Source: Lysinibacillus alkalisoli (GTDB lineage Bacteria > Bacillota > Bacilli > Bacillales_A > Planococcaceae). From it: a stretch of DNA of 64,000 nucleotides. The stretch spans positions 1 through 64,000 of the forward strand of contig NZ_BMJT01000006.1 in NCBI RefSeq assembly GCF_014643595.1, in the 5' to 3' direction. The position numbers and the translations under genes are program-made. Within the stretch, counting starts at the first letter, position 1; every line of letters begins with the position of its first letter. The notes beneath the pieces were generated by a model. It saw nothing but the letters and a program-made list of their open reading frames with translations. It searched no databases and had not been told where the DNA came from. Below are positions 26,527 through 34,405 of the stretch, piece by piece.

Positions 26527-27177
26527 TTGGATCCAAAACAAATTGAAGAAATCATGGACGTCATAAAAGAGTTTTTCCCTGAAAATACGTCAATCGCTAT
26601 TTCTAATGCTGACGAATACGTCTATTATCAACCAAGCAAGAAAGTTGACTTAAAAATCAAACCAGGTGACCCAGTAAAAGAAGGTTCAGCTGCTTTTAAA
26701 GCAATGAACTATGGTCAAAAAGTTAGCTCATATATTGAGCCAGATGTATTTGGTGTTTCTTATTTCGGCATGAGTATCCCTCTTATTGACGAAGGAGAAA
26801 CTAAAGGTGCTATTACAGCCATCTTCCCACAAAAGCCATCTCCATTCTTAACAAATTACATCACAGTTAAAATTGATGATTGCTGGTACCCTATCAAGCA
26901 TAATCAAGTGATTTATCTCGAGACACAATTACGCAAAACATTTGTTAAAACAATGAATCGTGAAGGTTTCCATCGCTTAAATTTAAGTGACTTAGAGCTA
27001 TTTTTAGCGCCAGATTCTTTCATTCGTTGCCATCGCTCCTACATTGTTAACATTGATTACATCGAAGAAATTCAACCAGACTCTCACTCAACATTCCTAT
27101 TAATTATGAAAGATGGTACACGCATTCCAGTTAGCCAACGTTACGCTAGCTATTTCCGTCGTTCTTTAGGTTTCTAA
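26527..27177 (+). CDS. LytTR-family DNA-binding regulator with an N-terminal sensor-like domain
   Basis: Residues ~120-216 form a LytTR domain: VIYLETQLRKTFVKTM, then LAPDSFIRCHRSYIVNIDYI and ISQRYA-like strands near the end. The first ~110 residues contain FFPENTSIAISNADEYVYYQ and GSAAFKAMNYGQKVSSYIEP, a small ligand-sensor-like domain rather than a phospho-receiver. The TTG at 26527 is preferred to the GTG at 26518, because GAGGTG lies 6 bases in front of the TTG. The gene sits 305 bases upstream of the CoA transferase and may regulate it (inference). Confidence 0.82.
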   Translation: MDPKQIEEIMDVIKEFFPENTSIAISNADEYVYYQPSKKVDLKIKPGDPVKEGSAAFKAMNYGQKVSSYIEPDVFGVSYFGMSIPLIDEGETKGAITAIFPQKPSPFLTNYITVKIDDCWYPIKHNQVIYLETQLRKTFVKTMNREGFHRLNLSDLELFLAPDSFIRCHRSYIVNIDYIEEIQPDSHSTFLLIMKDGTRIPVSQRYASYFRRSLGF

Positions 27178-27185
27178 TCTTCAGT

Positions 27186-27225
27186 AAAACAAAGTCGAAA
27201 ATCCTTTTTTCGACTTTGTTTTTTA
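27186..27225 (+). terminator. Terminator after the LytTR gene
   Basis: Perfect 16-bp arms AAAACAAAGTCGAAAA (27186-27201) and TTTTCGACTTTGTTTT (27207-27222) with a 5-base loop end in a T run. Confidence 0.9.
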
Positions 27226-27311
27226 TACATATCTCATTCGCTTTAATCACCCTATTTCGCTATCTACTTCAAGACTAAATATCAATCGAAACAACCTTTA
27301 AACGCTCGTTT

Positions 27312-27342
27312 TTACTTTTTTTAAACGCTTTCATGTTATAAT
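27312..27342 (+). promoter_or_regulatory. Promoter of the CoA-transferase gene with a cre-like site
   Basis: TATAAT lies at 27337-27342 with only a weak -35. TTTAAACGCTTTCA at 27320-27333 matches the catabolite-response-element consensus TGWNANCGNTNWCA at all defined positions except the second base. Its position over the core promoter would give CcpA repression. Confidence 0.55.
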
Positions 27343-27410
27343 TGGGGTAAATGTGACAATTTGGTGATAGTATTGTTGAAAGAACGCTGCATAGTTAGTT
27401 CGATTAATAT

Positions 27411-27434
27411 ACAGAAAATTTAAAAATTTTCTGT
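27411..27434. repeat. 24-bp palindrome in the leader of the CoA-transferase gene
   Basis: Perfect 11-bp arms ACAGAAAATTT (27411-27421) and AAATTTTCTGT (27424-27434) flank AA. It lies 48 bases before the start codon and has no T run, so it looks more like an operator or a leader structure than a terminator. Confidence 0.6.
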
Positions 27435-27482
27435 CAATTAATACACATTCATAAACAAAAACTTTTAGGGGAGGATTTTTTA

Positions 27483-28991
27483 ATGAATGCAACTTTACAA
27501 AATCGTTTAGGTGTTAAAGAGCTTGAATCTAAAGTCGTTTCAGCTACAGAAGCTGCCAAATTAATTACAAATGGCGCTGTGGTTGGGATGAGTGGCTTTA
27601 CGCGTGCTGGGGACGCAAAAGTTGTACCTATGGCTTTAGTTGAACGTGCTAAAAATGAAGATTTTAAAATTGATGTATACACAGGCGCATCTTTAGGGCC
27701 TGAGGTAGACAAATTTTTAGCAGAAGCTGGTGCTATTCGCAAGCGTGGACCATTCCAAGGAGACGCTGGTATCCGTAACATGATTAATGCTGGGGATATC
27801 ATGTACGTTGATGCACACCTTTCTCACAATGCTGAGTTAGTGCGTCAAGGCATTATCGGTCCAATCGAATACTTAATCGTTGAAGCAGTAGCGATTACTG
27901 AAGACGGCTTAATTATTCCAACAAACTCTGTTGGTAACTCACCAATTTTTGCTCAATATGCTGAAAACATTATTATTGAGTTGAACGTTTCACACCCAGA
28001 AGCACTGATTGGTATTCATGATATTTATGTACCAAAAGAGCAAGGTAGTGAGCGTGAACCAATTCCAATGACAGATGCGTCTCAACGTCTTGGTGAAATT
28101 GGTATTCGTGTCGATTTAGACAAAATTAAAGCGATTGTCATTTCTGAAGAGCCAGATGCACCTTCTTTAATTGTGCCACCAGATGAAGAAACACAAACAA
28201 TGGCCAATATCTTACTTGATTTCTTCCGCGATGAAATCAAAGCAGGTCGTTTAACAAAGCAGCTAATGCCTTTACAATCCGGTGTTGGTTCTGTAGCAAA
28301 CGCTGTGCTTGATGGCTTTGCTGACTCTGAATTTGAAGACTTAGTTGTAGCTTCTGAAGTTTTACAAGATGCTGTATTTAACTTGATTGATGCAGGTAAA
28401 GTGAAGTTTGCTGCTGCAACATCTATTACTTTAACAGAAGAATTACAGAAAAAAGTCTATGGTAACTTAGAAGCTTATGCAGATAAAATTTGCTTACGTC
28501 CACAAGAAATCTCTAACCATCCTGAATTAATTCGTCGTCTAGGTTTAATTTCGATCAATACAGCATTAGAGTTAGACATTTATGGTAATGTAAACTCTAC
28601 TCATGTATCAGGTACACGTATGATGAATGGTATCGGTGGTTCAGGTGACTTTGCACGTAATGCACGCTTGGGCATCTTCGTAACAAAATCATATGCTAAA
28701 GGTGGCGCAATTTCGTCAATCGTACCAATGGTTTCTCATGTAGACCATACAGAGCATGATGTTGATGTCATTGTGACAGAGCAAGGGATCGCTGACTTAC
28801 GTGGCTTAGCTCCAAAAGAGCGTGTTGGCTTAATCATTGAAAACTGTGCTCACCCAGACTTTAAAGAACAGTTATGGGATTACTATAACCGCGCATTTGA
28901 AGCAACTGGTGGTCATCAAACGCCTCACTTACTAGAAGAAGCGTTATCATGGCATGTGAACTTAGCTAAAAATAAAACAATGAAATTATAA
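27483..28991 (+). CDS. Acetyl-CoA hydrolase / succinyl-CoA:acetate CoA-transferase
   Basis: This 502-residue enzyme of the Cat1/Ach1 family moves CoA between acetate and succinate, or hydrolyses acetyl-CoA. The two Rossmann-like CoA-transferase halves are visible. The second holds PLQSGVGSVANAVLDG, the probable catalytic-glutamate segment VVASEVLQDAVFNLID and the CoA-binding GIGGSGDFARNA. GGGGAGGA precedes the ATG. It would interconvert acetate and the TCA cycle; a cre-like site in the promoter suggests repression on glucose. The LytTR regulator upstream is a candidate activator. Confidence 0.9.
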   Translation: MNATLQNRLGVKELESKVVSATEAAKLITNGAVVGMSGFTRAGDAKVVPMALVERAKNEDFKIDVYTGASLGPEVDKFLAEAGAIRKRGPFQGDAGIRNMINAGDIMYVDAHLSHNAELVRQGIIGPIEYLIVEAVAITEDGLIIPTNSVGNSPIFAQYAENIIIELNVSHPEALIGIHDIYVPKEQGSEREPIPMTDASQRLGEIGIRVDLDKIKAIVISEEPDAPSLIVPPDEETQTMANILLDFFRDEIKAGRLTKQLMPLQSGVGSVANAVLDGFADSEFEDLVVASEVLQDAVFNLIDAGKVKFAAATSITLTEELQKKVYGNLEAYADKICLRPQEISNHPELIRRLGLISINTALELDIYGNVNSTHVSGTRMMNGIGGSGDFARNARLGIFVTKSYAKGGAISSIVPMVSHVDHTEHDVDVIVTEQGIADLRGLAPKERVGLIIENCAHPDFKEQLWDYYNRAFEATGGHQTPHLLEEALSWHVNLAKNKTMKL

Positions 28992-28995
28992 TATG

Positions 28996-29033
28996 AAAAG
29001 GGATGACGCTATATAAACGTCATCTCTTTTTTT
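28996..29033 (+). terminator. Terminator after the CoA-transferase gene
   Basis: A stem of AAAAGGGATGACG (28996-29008) with CGTCATCTCTTTT (29018-29030), containing one mismatch, is followed by further T. Confidence 0.85.
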
Positions 29034-29117
29034 GAGTAAACTAACTTAGCCACTCCGTTTTTTATCGTGTATAATAGAGCTGATGTATGAGGGGAATACA
29101 TGAAATACGGAGGAACT

Positions 29118-30260
29118 ATGAAATATTTTATTTATGCGATTATTTTCTTTTCGTTTTTTGATTTATTTACCCAACTGCCTGTTATGAGTACATTTGCTGA
29201 CTCTTTAGGTTCAACAGCTTTCTTAACAGGATTAGCTGTAGGTATGTATTCATTATCAAATACTATAGGGAACATTATTTCCGGCTTTTTGACCGATCGA
29301 AAAGGGCCTTTCGTTATACTAGTCGTTGGGTTACTTACGACTGGCGCTGCATTACTTTTATATAATTTTGCAGACAACATTTATATTTTACTAGCTATTC
29401 GTTTTATACATGGCTTAGTTGCAGGCTTCATTGTACCTGCTGCTTTTACGTACTTAGCAAATGGTTCTGCACAAGATAAACGTGGAAAAAACAGTGCCCT
29501 ATCTGGAGCTTTTGTTGGTGTAGCCGCAATTGTTGGGCCTGCATTTAGTGGCATATTAGCAAAGAAAACAAGTGTACCTTTTGTATTTTCTATTACAGCT
29601 GTCGCTATGCTTATTCTAGGCTTTATCGCTTATTTCACCTTGCGTAAATGGCAACTGCATAAAAAAGTGGCACAAAAAAAGGGCTATGCGCCCATACGAG
29701 CCTTCTTCACAAATAGCGGCACACTCGCTGCGTTTTTAGGTGCATTCTTTTTAATGTTTTCTCAAGGTGTTATCGCTTATCTATTACCATTACAAGCACA
29801 AACACTTGGTTACGACTCACGCTTATCTGGTACATTATTAAGCACATTTGGCATTGTGGCTGTACTCGTTTTTATTTTACCAACAAATCGCATCTTTGAC
29901 CGAGTAGCACCATCCAAAACATTTGCGATGGGGATTGGTTTGATGGGCATTAGCCAAATAATGATTGGACAAGCGGATGGGCAAGGTATACTCTATACTG
30001 CTATGGTCGTTTATGGGGTTGGCTTTGCTTTTTTATTTCCATCACTCAATTCTTTATTAATTGATGCTACAACGCCTGATGTACGAGGAAAAGCATACGG
30101 TTACTTTTATGCATTTTTCTCTATTGGTGTAGTAGCAGGGTCGTTTGTACTGGGCGCATTAGATTTAAGTCTTACAGGTGGCTTTTCGCTTACAGGTATT
30201 ATTTTATTAGGTGTTGCCATCAGTGCGCTCTTTATTAAAACTCAACATCAAACCACATAA
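29118..30260 (+). CDS. MFS transporter, unknown substrate
   Basis: This 380-residue 12-helix major facilitator has the loop 2-3 motif GFLTDRKGPF and a TM4/TM5 region with GFIVPAAFTYLA. A second potential start at 29100 lies in the same frame, with AGGGG 5 bases upstream. ATG 29118 is chosen because it has the stronger GGAGG and removes six hydrophilic residues before TM1, but both are possible. It is monocistronic, ending in a convergent terminator. The sequence does not show the substrate. Confidence 0.82.
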   Translation: MKYFIYAIIFFSFFDLFTQLPVMSTFADSLGSTAFLTGLAVGMYSLSNTIGNIISGFLTDRKGPFVILVVGLLTTGAALLLYNFADNIYILLAIRFIHGLVAGFIVPAAFTYLANGSAQDKRGKNSALSGAFVGVAAIVGPAFSGILAKKTSVPFVFSITAVAMLILGFIAYFTLRKWQLHKKVAQKKGYAPIRAFFTNSGTLAAFLGAFFLMFSQGVIAYLLPLQAQTLGYDSRLSGTLLSTFGIVAVLVFILPTNRIFDRVAPSKTFAMGIGLMGISQIMIGQADGQGILYTAMVVYGVGFAFLFPSLNSLLIDATTPDVRGKAYGYFYAFFSIGVVAGSFVLGALDLSLTGGFSLTGIILLGVAISALFIKTQHQTT

Positions 30261-30290
30261 AAAAACGCTCTAATTAGAGCGTTTTTTTAT
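30258..30290. terminator. Bidirectional terminator
   Basis: A near-continuous palindrome, AAAAAACGCTCTAA followed by TTAGAGCGTTTTTT (30260-30287), lies between convergent genes and overlaps the stop codon of the minus-strand gene. Confidence 0.85.
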
Positions 30291-31153
30291 TCTTTTTTAT
30301 CGTCCGACTCTTGTACTTTATCGTCTTGTTTTTCATTATAATATTGTACGGTTGTTTGAGCACCTTCACTCACCATCTCATTTTCTTCAATCTTTAAATC
30401 AGAAGAACCTGCTGCTGCTTTAGCCGTATCTTGCAATGATTCCGCTTCTGCTTCTTTTTGGTTTGATAAATTTTCTTTTTGTGTATTAGCAAAGTCTGTC
30501 ACTTTTTCCTTTGCCATCCCAACCATATCTAATACTTTATCTCGATTTTCTTTTTTACGTAAGTAGCCTGCTGCCCCTGCAATAAGACCTGCAACGACTA
30601 CACCTTTACCTTTAAATTTTGCCATGTTAGTGTTGCCCCTTTCTCTTTTCTTGGATAACTCACTATTCCCTGTAGAAAGAGCATTCAAACCTTCATTGCT
30701 TAAATCTTCTGTCAATGGTGAATACAACATATCTCGATGTGGCAAACATTCATACGTATAAGTCTCTGATACAGGGACAAAACCAAATGAATGATAAAAG
30801 TCTGTCAAATAATCTTGCGCTTGAATAAAGATCGGAGGATTTCCCCACTCCGTATAAATTGTATGCATAATGGTTTTCATCATCTTTTTACCTAAACCAG
30901 TACCCCTTGTTTCAGGCGCTGTAATAATGCGACCAAAAGAAGCTTCTTCAAATATCTCACCTGGTGGCAACATACGTGCATAAGCTAATAACTTATTATC
31001 AACCATATGCATCAAATGTAATGCTTGTTGGTCGTGGTCATCTAAGTCCTCATAGTAGGTTTCTTGTTCAACGACAAATACATTAATACGTAATTGTAGT
31101 ATTTTATAAAGTTCATCTTTTGTTAATTCATCATACGTCTTAATTGTAAACAT
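30287..31153 (-). CDS. ElaA-like GNAT acetyltransferase fused to a YtxH-like protein
   Basis: Residues 1-147 are a GNAT domain of the ElaA type, with DDHDQQALHLMH, RMLPPGEIFEEASFGRI and the acetyl-CoA loop RGTGLGKKMM. Residues ~148-176 are a low-complexity linker. From residue 177 a second protein begins, with MAKFKGKGVVVAGLIAGAAG, YLRKKENRDKVLDMVGMAKE and an acidic tail ending DDKKE, resembling small YtxH-like envelope proteins. An internal ATG (30625) preceded by AAAGGGG suggests the two parts were once separate genes, and the second part may still be made alone. Confidence 0.75.
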   Translation of the reverse strand: MFTIKTYDELTKDELYKILQLRINVFVVEQETYYEDLDDHDQQALHLMHMVDNKLLAYARMLPPGEIFEEASFGRIITAPETRGTGLGKKMMKTIMHTIYTEWGNPPIFIQAQDYLTDFYHSFGFVPVSETYTYECLPHRDMLYSPLTEDLSNEGLNALSTGNSELSKKRERGNTNMAKFKGKGVVVAGLIAGAAGYLRKKENRDKVLDMVGMAKEKVTDFANTQKENLSNQKEAEAESLQDTAKAAAGSSDLKIEENEMVSEGAQTTVQYYNEKQDDKVQESDDKKE

Positions 31154-31203
31154 CTTCTAACCTCCCTCTCCTCCTAGTTTAACATGATTCATTTAAAATA
31201 CTG

Positions 31204-31252
31204 TAAAAAAAAAGCCCAACCTTATTACATTTCGTAACAAGGTTGGGGCTCG
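31204..31252 (-). terminator. Terminator after the small GNAT gene
   Basis: A GC-rich stem with AGCCCAACCTT on one side (31213-31223) and AAGGTTGGGGCT on the other (31239-31250) is followed by nine T on the minus strand. Confidence 0.9.
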
Positions 31253-31254
31253 CA

Positions 31255-31533
31255 TTATGCTTTAACGTCGTTGTACGTGTCTCTTTTAAATGCTGTAACT
31301 ACGTAGGAACAAATCGCTTCCATTTTGTAATTATGTTTGCGTGCATAGTCTGCAGCTGTATCTAATAATTGTTTAGCTACACCTTGACCACGCAACGCGT
31401 CAGACACAAATGTATGGTCCATCTTCATTATGTTACCATCTTGTACCCAAGAGATTTCAGCAATCACTTTGCCTTCTTGTTCGTTAATAAAAGCAAATTG
31501 ATTAGCGCCCTTATCTTGTAATGTGAATTCCAT
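31255..31533 (-). CDS. Small GNAT-family N-acetyltransferase (YjdJ/NATD1 type)
   Basis: This 92-residue mini-GNAT has the typical EGKVIAEISW strand, MDHTFVSDALRGQGVAKQLL with its CoA-binding loop RGQGVA, and the final CSYVVTAFKR. The start at 31533 is chosen because GGGGGTGA has sensible spacing only to the second of two adjacent ATGs; longer readings begin in the Shine-Dalgarno itself. The substrate is unknown. The gene stands alone between two terminator-bounded units. Confidence 0.85.
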   Translation of the reverse strand: MEFTLQDKGANQFAFINEQEGKVIAEISWVQDGNIMKMDHTFVSDALRGQGVAKQLLDTAADYARKHNYKMEAICSYVVTAFKRDTYNDVKA

Positions 31534-31571
31534 CATTCTCACCCCCACTTTTAGTGTAGCATAGGAATGGC

Positions 31572-32465
31572 TTATTTAAACCAAGAAGCTATTGTATCCA
31601 CAATATTTTGGAAGAATGCTTTCACTTTACCCCAAAAACCATCTTCAGATGTTAAACTATCAATTTTGTCGCCAATGGATTGGCTTAAATCGTTTAATTG
31701 GTCTGTCCATTTGCTAAAGTCAATATTTAACCCACGAATTTTATCCATAAGGTCAATTAGCATTTGACGATCTTGCTCACTTAAATTAATTTCTAATTTG
31801 CTTAATTGATCATTAACAATTTGTTCTACCTCTTCACGTGATGTTGGTGTATTTTCAGCAATTTGTTTCTTTATTTCTGTTAATAATTCCGCTACTTTTT
31901 CATCACTGACGTCTGAGCCTTGTGCAATCGTAGTAGCTACATTTAACTCATCATTAGCCACATCTGTGCGCTCTGTGTCTAATGTCTCCCCTGAACGTTC
32001 CTCATAAGCTTTATAAATCCCTGCTAGTGCTGAGTGTCCAGTCACTGGTTTAGGCGCTGCTACCTCAACTAATGCATCTTCAATACCTGCTGTTAACATA
32101 GCATTAGCATAAATATCACTTGTAATCTCAGTAATATTTTTAGGTGTCACAATATCAATGACTAAACCTTCACCTTGATTTTTCAATGTAATTTTAGCGG
32201 ATGAAAACATTTGTGCGTTTGGATTACTATTTGAAATATAGCGGTTTAAATCGCTGCCTGCTACTGTAATTTCTTCTACAGTATCATCATCTGCGATATT
32301 TAATGATTTCTTCACTTCTTGTTTCTCTGCTTCACTTAAGTTTGCACCATATACTACAATTGGTACACCTAAACGTTCATCAATGACTTTAGCAGCCAAG
32401 GCATTTGGTACGATGGCTACCAATAATGCAAATACAGTAATAAAAGCTACTATTTTCTGTTTCAT
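31572..32465 (-). CDS. DUF1002 secreted protein (YpuA-like)
   Basis: This 297-residue protein has a signal peptide (about 1-24, cleavage after LAA), so it is exported. The DUF1002 domain fills roughly 25-220 (VIDERLGVPIVVYGANLS, TPKNITEITSDIYANAMLTA, ALAGIYKAYEERSGE); a helical, amphipathic C-terminal part rich in Gln, Asp and Trp follows. The function of the family is not established. GGGAGGT precedes the ATG. It is transcribed alone. Confidence 0.85.
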   Translation of the reverse strand: MKQKIVAFITVFALLVAIVPNALAAKVIDERLGVPIVVYGANLSEAEKQEVKKSLNIADDDTVEEITVAGSDLNRYISNSNPNAQMFSSAKITLKNQGEGLVIDIVTPKNITEITSDIYANAMLTAGIEDALVEVAAPKPVTGHSALAGIYKAYEERSGETLDTERTDVANDELNVATTIAQGSDVSDEKVAELLTEIKKQIAENTPTSREEVEQIVNDQLSKLEINLSEQDRQMLIDLMDKIRGLNIDFSKWTDQLNDLSQSIGDKIDSLTSEDGFWGKVKAFFQNIVDTIASWFK

Positions 32466-32498
32466 TTTATGACCTCCCTAGTCATTATTTATATACGA

Positions 32499-32535
32499 AA
32501 AAAGAGCAAGTAGGTTCCCCTAACTCACTCTTCAT
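32499..32535 (-). terminator. Terminator after the CvfB gene
   Basis: An imperfect stem with AAAGAGC...GTAGG on one side and CCTAACTCACTCTT on the other is followed by six T on the minus strand. Confidence 0.7.
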
Positions 32536-32544
32536 TATGACGAC

Positions 32545-33402
32545 CTATAATTTTTCTGTCCAGCCTTCACTTTGTTTAATTTTTCCTGCCTTCATTAATT
32601 TGCCCAATGCACGTTTAAAAGCAGCCTTACTCATTTTAAACATATCTTTGATTTCCTCTGGTGATGATTTGTCGCCAAAAGGCATTTTACCGCCTACCTG
32701 CTCTAAATAATCTAGGATTTGTTGTGAATCATCGTCAATACGTTCATGCTTGCGTGGCAATAAGGAACCATTTAATGAATGATCGTCTTTTGTATCAATT
32801 ACGCGAATAATCACTTCTTGACCGAGACGAGGCTCTTGTTTCATTTCACTATTGTGTACAAAAATACGATATGGCACATCTACACCTAATAAAAATGCGC
32901 CCACTGGTAATAAACGATATGGTCTCGCTTTAATATTTTGGTTAAACAATTCTTCAAAAGCACCTTCATAACGTTCAGACACTTTTTCTTCCGTTGCTAA
33001 GCGGCCATATAAATGCCCTGCCTTATCTACACGTAATGTTACGTATAAATGGTCTCCTGCTTGTGGCCACAGCTCTTCAAGTGCGGGGAGGTCTTCTGCT
33101 GGTACTAATACTTCACGTGAAGTACCAATATCAATATAGGCACCTTCTTTTGCTACTTTATACACACGCGCCCAGTCATAGTCTCCTTCTAGAATTGTAG
33201 GTATTGCGGTTGTAGCAGCTAACTCACCACGTCTATCATGGAATAAGAAAACTTCTACCTGATCGCCAATCGCTACTTCTTCTTGGATTTCAGACATGTT
33301 TATTGGGATTTCAATCTCACCGTTTGTTAATAGCCATTTCGAATTTTCTTCGGCTAATACAGTTAGTTTAACAACTGTACCTGCTTGTAATTTATTCATC
33401 AT
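32545..33402 (-). CDS. CvfB-family S1-like RNA-binding protein (YitL type)
   Basis: CvfB proteins carry three tandem S1-like domains and a C-terminal winged helix and act in RNA-dependent virulence or growth regulation in Firmicutes. In these 285 residues the domains are at about 3-65, 68-140 (VYKVAKEGAYIDIGTSREVL) and 145-215. The winged helix is FGDKSSPEEIKDMFKMSKAA and following. An ATG one codon downstream is an equal start candidate. mntR lies just upstream (7 bases), so cotranscription is likely. Confidence 0.88.
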   Translation of the reverse strand: MMNKLQAGTVVKLTVLAEENSKWLLTNGEIEIPINMSEIQEEVAIGDQVEVFLFHDRRGELAATTAIPTILEGDYDWARVYKVAKEGAYIDIGTSREVLVPAEDLPALEELWPQAGDHLYVTLRVDKAGHLYGRLATEEKVSERYEGAFEELFNQNIKARPYRLLPVGAFLLGVDVPYRIFVHNSEMKQEPRLGQEVIIRVIDTKDDHSLNGSLLPRKHERIDDDSQQILDYLEQVGGKMPFGDKSSPEEIKDMFKMSKAAFKRALGKLMKAGKIKQSEGWTEKL

Positions 33403-33409
33403 TATATCC

Positions 33410-33826
33410 TCACTCTTCTCGTAAGCGAATTTGTTCTAATTTTTCTTGGATTGTTACATCTTCTTCCATAAGTTGTACTAAATCTGCAATGCGATCTATA
33501 GAGTGCCAACTTAAATGATGTTCAATTCCTTCCACCTCATCGTAGATTAATGTTTCATTAACCCCTATCAACTCTAAGAAACGCTCTAATAACTCATGTC
33601 GTTGCACTAAACGTTTACCTAGTTTTTTACCTTTAGGTGTCAAAGTTAAGCCACGATATTTTTCATAGTTCAAATAGCCATCTTTATCTAATTTTTGAAC
33701 CATTTTCGTTACAGAAGAAGGAAGTACAGATAATGCTTCGGCTATGTCGGATACTCGAGCATATCCTTTATTATCAATTAGTAAGTAAATTTGTTCGATA
33801 TGATCCTCCATGCTTGGTGTCGGCAC
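33410..33826 (-). CDS. mntR: Manganese-responsive regulator MntR
   Basis: MntR is a DtxR-family repressor of manganese uptake genes. The 138-residue protein has the complete ligand set known from B. subtilis MntR: D8, E11, H77, E99, E102 and H103. The N-terminal winged helix ([20 protein letters not shown]) and the dimerisation domain are intact. No manganese transporter is in the window, so its targets lie elsewhere. The gene is followed directly by the cvfB-type gene. Confidence 0.94.
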   Translation of the reverse strand: MPTPSMEDHIEQIYLLIDNKGYARVSDIAEALSVLPSSVTKMVQKLDKDGYLNYEKYRGLTLTPKGKKLGKRLVQRHELLERFLELIGVNETLIYDEVEGIEHHLSWHSIDRIADLVQLMEEDVTIQEKLEQIRLREE

Positions 33827-33944
33827 TTCGTATCCCTCTCTTTCATTTAGTCGTACTTAATAGTTTACTACATTATGAAAAAAAAAGTGAGTAACAGTAT
33901 GCAATTCTCAATAAAGATGACGAAAAAGAAGCATTTATGACATT

Positions 33945-33975
33945 CAAAAAGAGCAGCTCATTTGGCTGCTCTTAT
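33945..33975 (-). terminator. Terminator after the comFB-like gene
   Basis: Perfect 9-bp arms AAGAGCAGC (33949-33957) and GCTGCTCTT (33965-33973) are followed by five T on the minus strand. Confidence 0.85.
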
Positions 33976-34005
33976 ATTAGGTTGTTTTCTCTAGATGTTA
34001 GATGA

Positions 34006-34287
34006 TTATTGATGGTTAGGTTTTTGACCAATCGTGTGAATGGCATGAATGATTGTACGATTCATACGTTCTACTTGGTCTTCGGTGTTTAATTTTGCAA
34101 AAGCCTCGTTACGATCAGCCTCATTCGTTACATAATAACTTGGTAACTCATTTAAAACCGCTGCGATAATCTTTGTTTCACAGTGTTCACAATGACAAAA
34201 TGTTTGGTATTCTACGCCTCTTAAATAAAACCCAACTAAACCTGTTATAATTTCCTCTGTTACATTCACCAACATTGTAGTTGCCAT
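34006..34287 (-). CDS. ComFB-like late-competence family protein
   Basis: This 93-residue protein aligns with ComFB (MLVNVTEEIITGLVGFYLRG, YQTFCHCEHCETKIIAAVLN, LPSYYVT). The cysteines in CHCEHC could bind zinc, as in ComFB structures. In B. subtilis comFB lies in the comF operon; here it is isolated between mntR and a metal ATPase, and neither comFA nor comFC is present. ComFB-like proteins in other bacteria act outside competence, so a role in DNA uptake is not implied. Confidence 0.78.
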   Translation of the reverse strand: MATTMLVNVTEEIITGLVGFYLRGVEYQTFCHCEHCETKIIAAVLNELPSYYVTNEADRNEAFAKLNTEDQVERMNRTIIHAIHTIGQKPNHQ

Positions 34288-34405
34288 ATCCTACTTTCGC
34301 CTCATTTGTACATATTATCGTATCTGAACCAATGATAGCGAGTTTTTTTACAAATATCAATGAAACATGCATAATATATTTTTTTATGCGAATAAAATTA
34401 CTACA

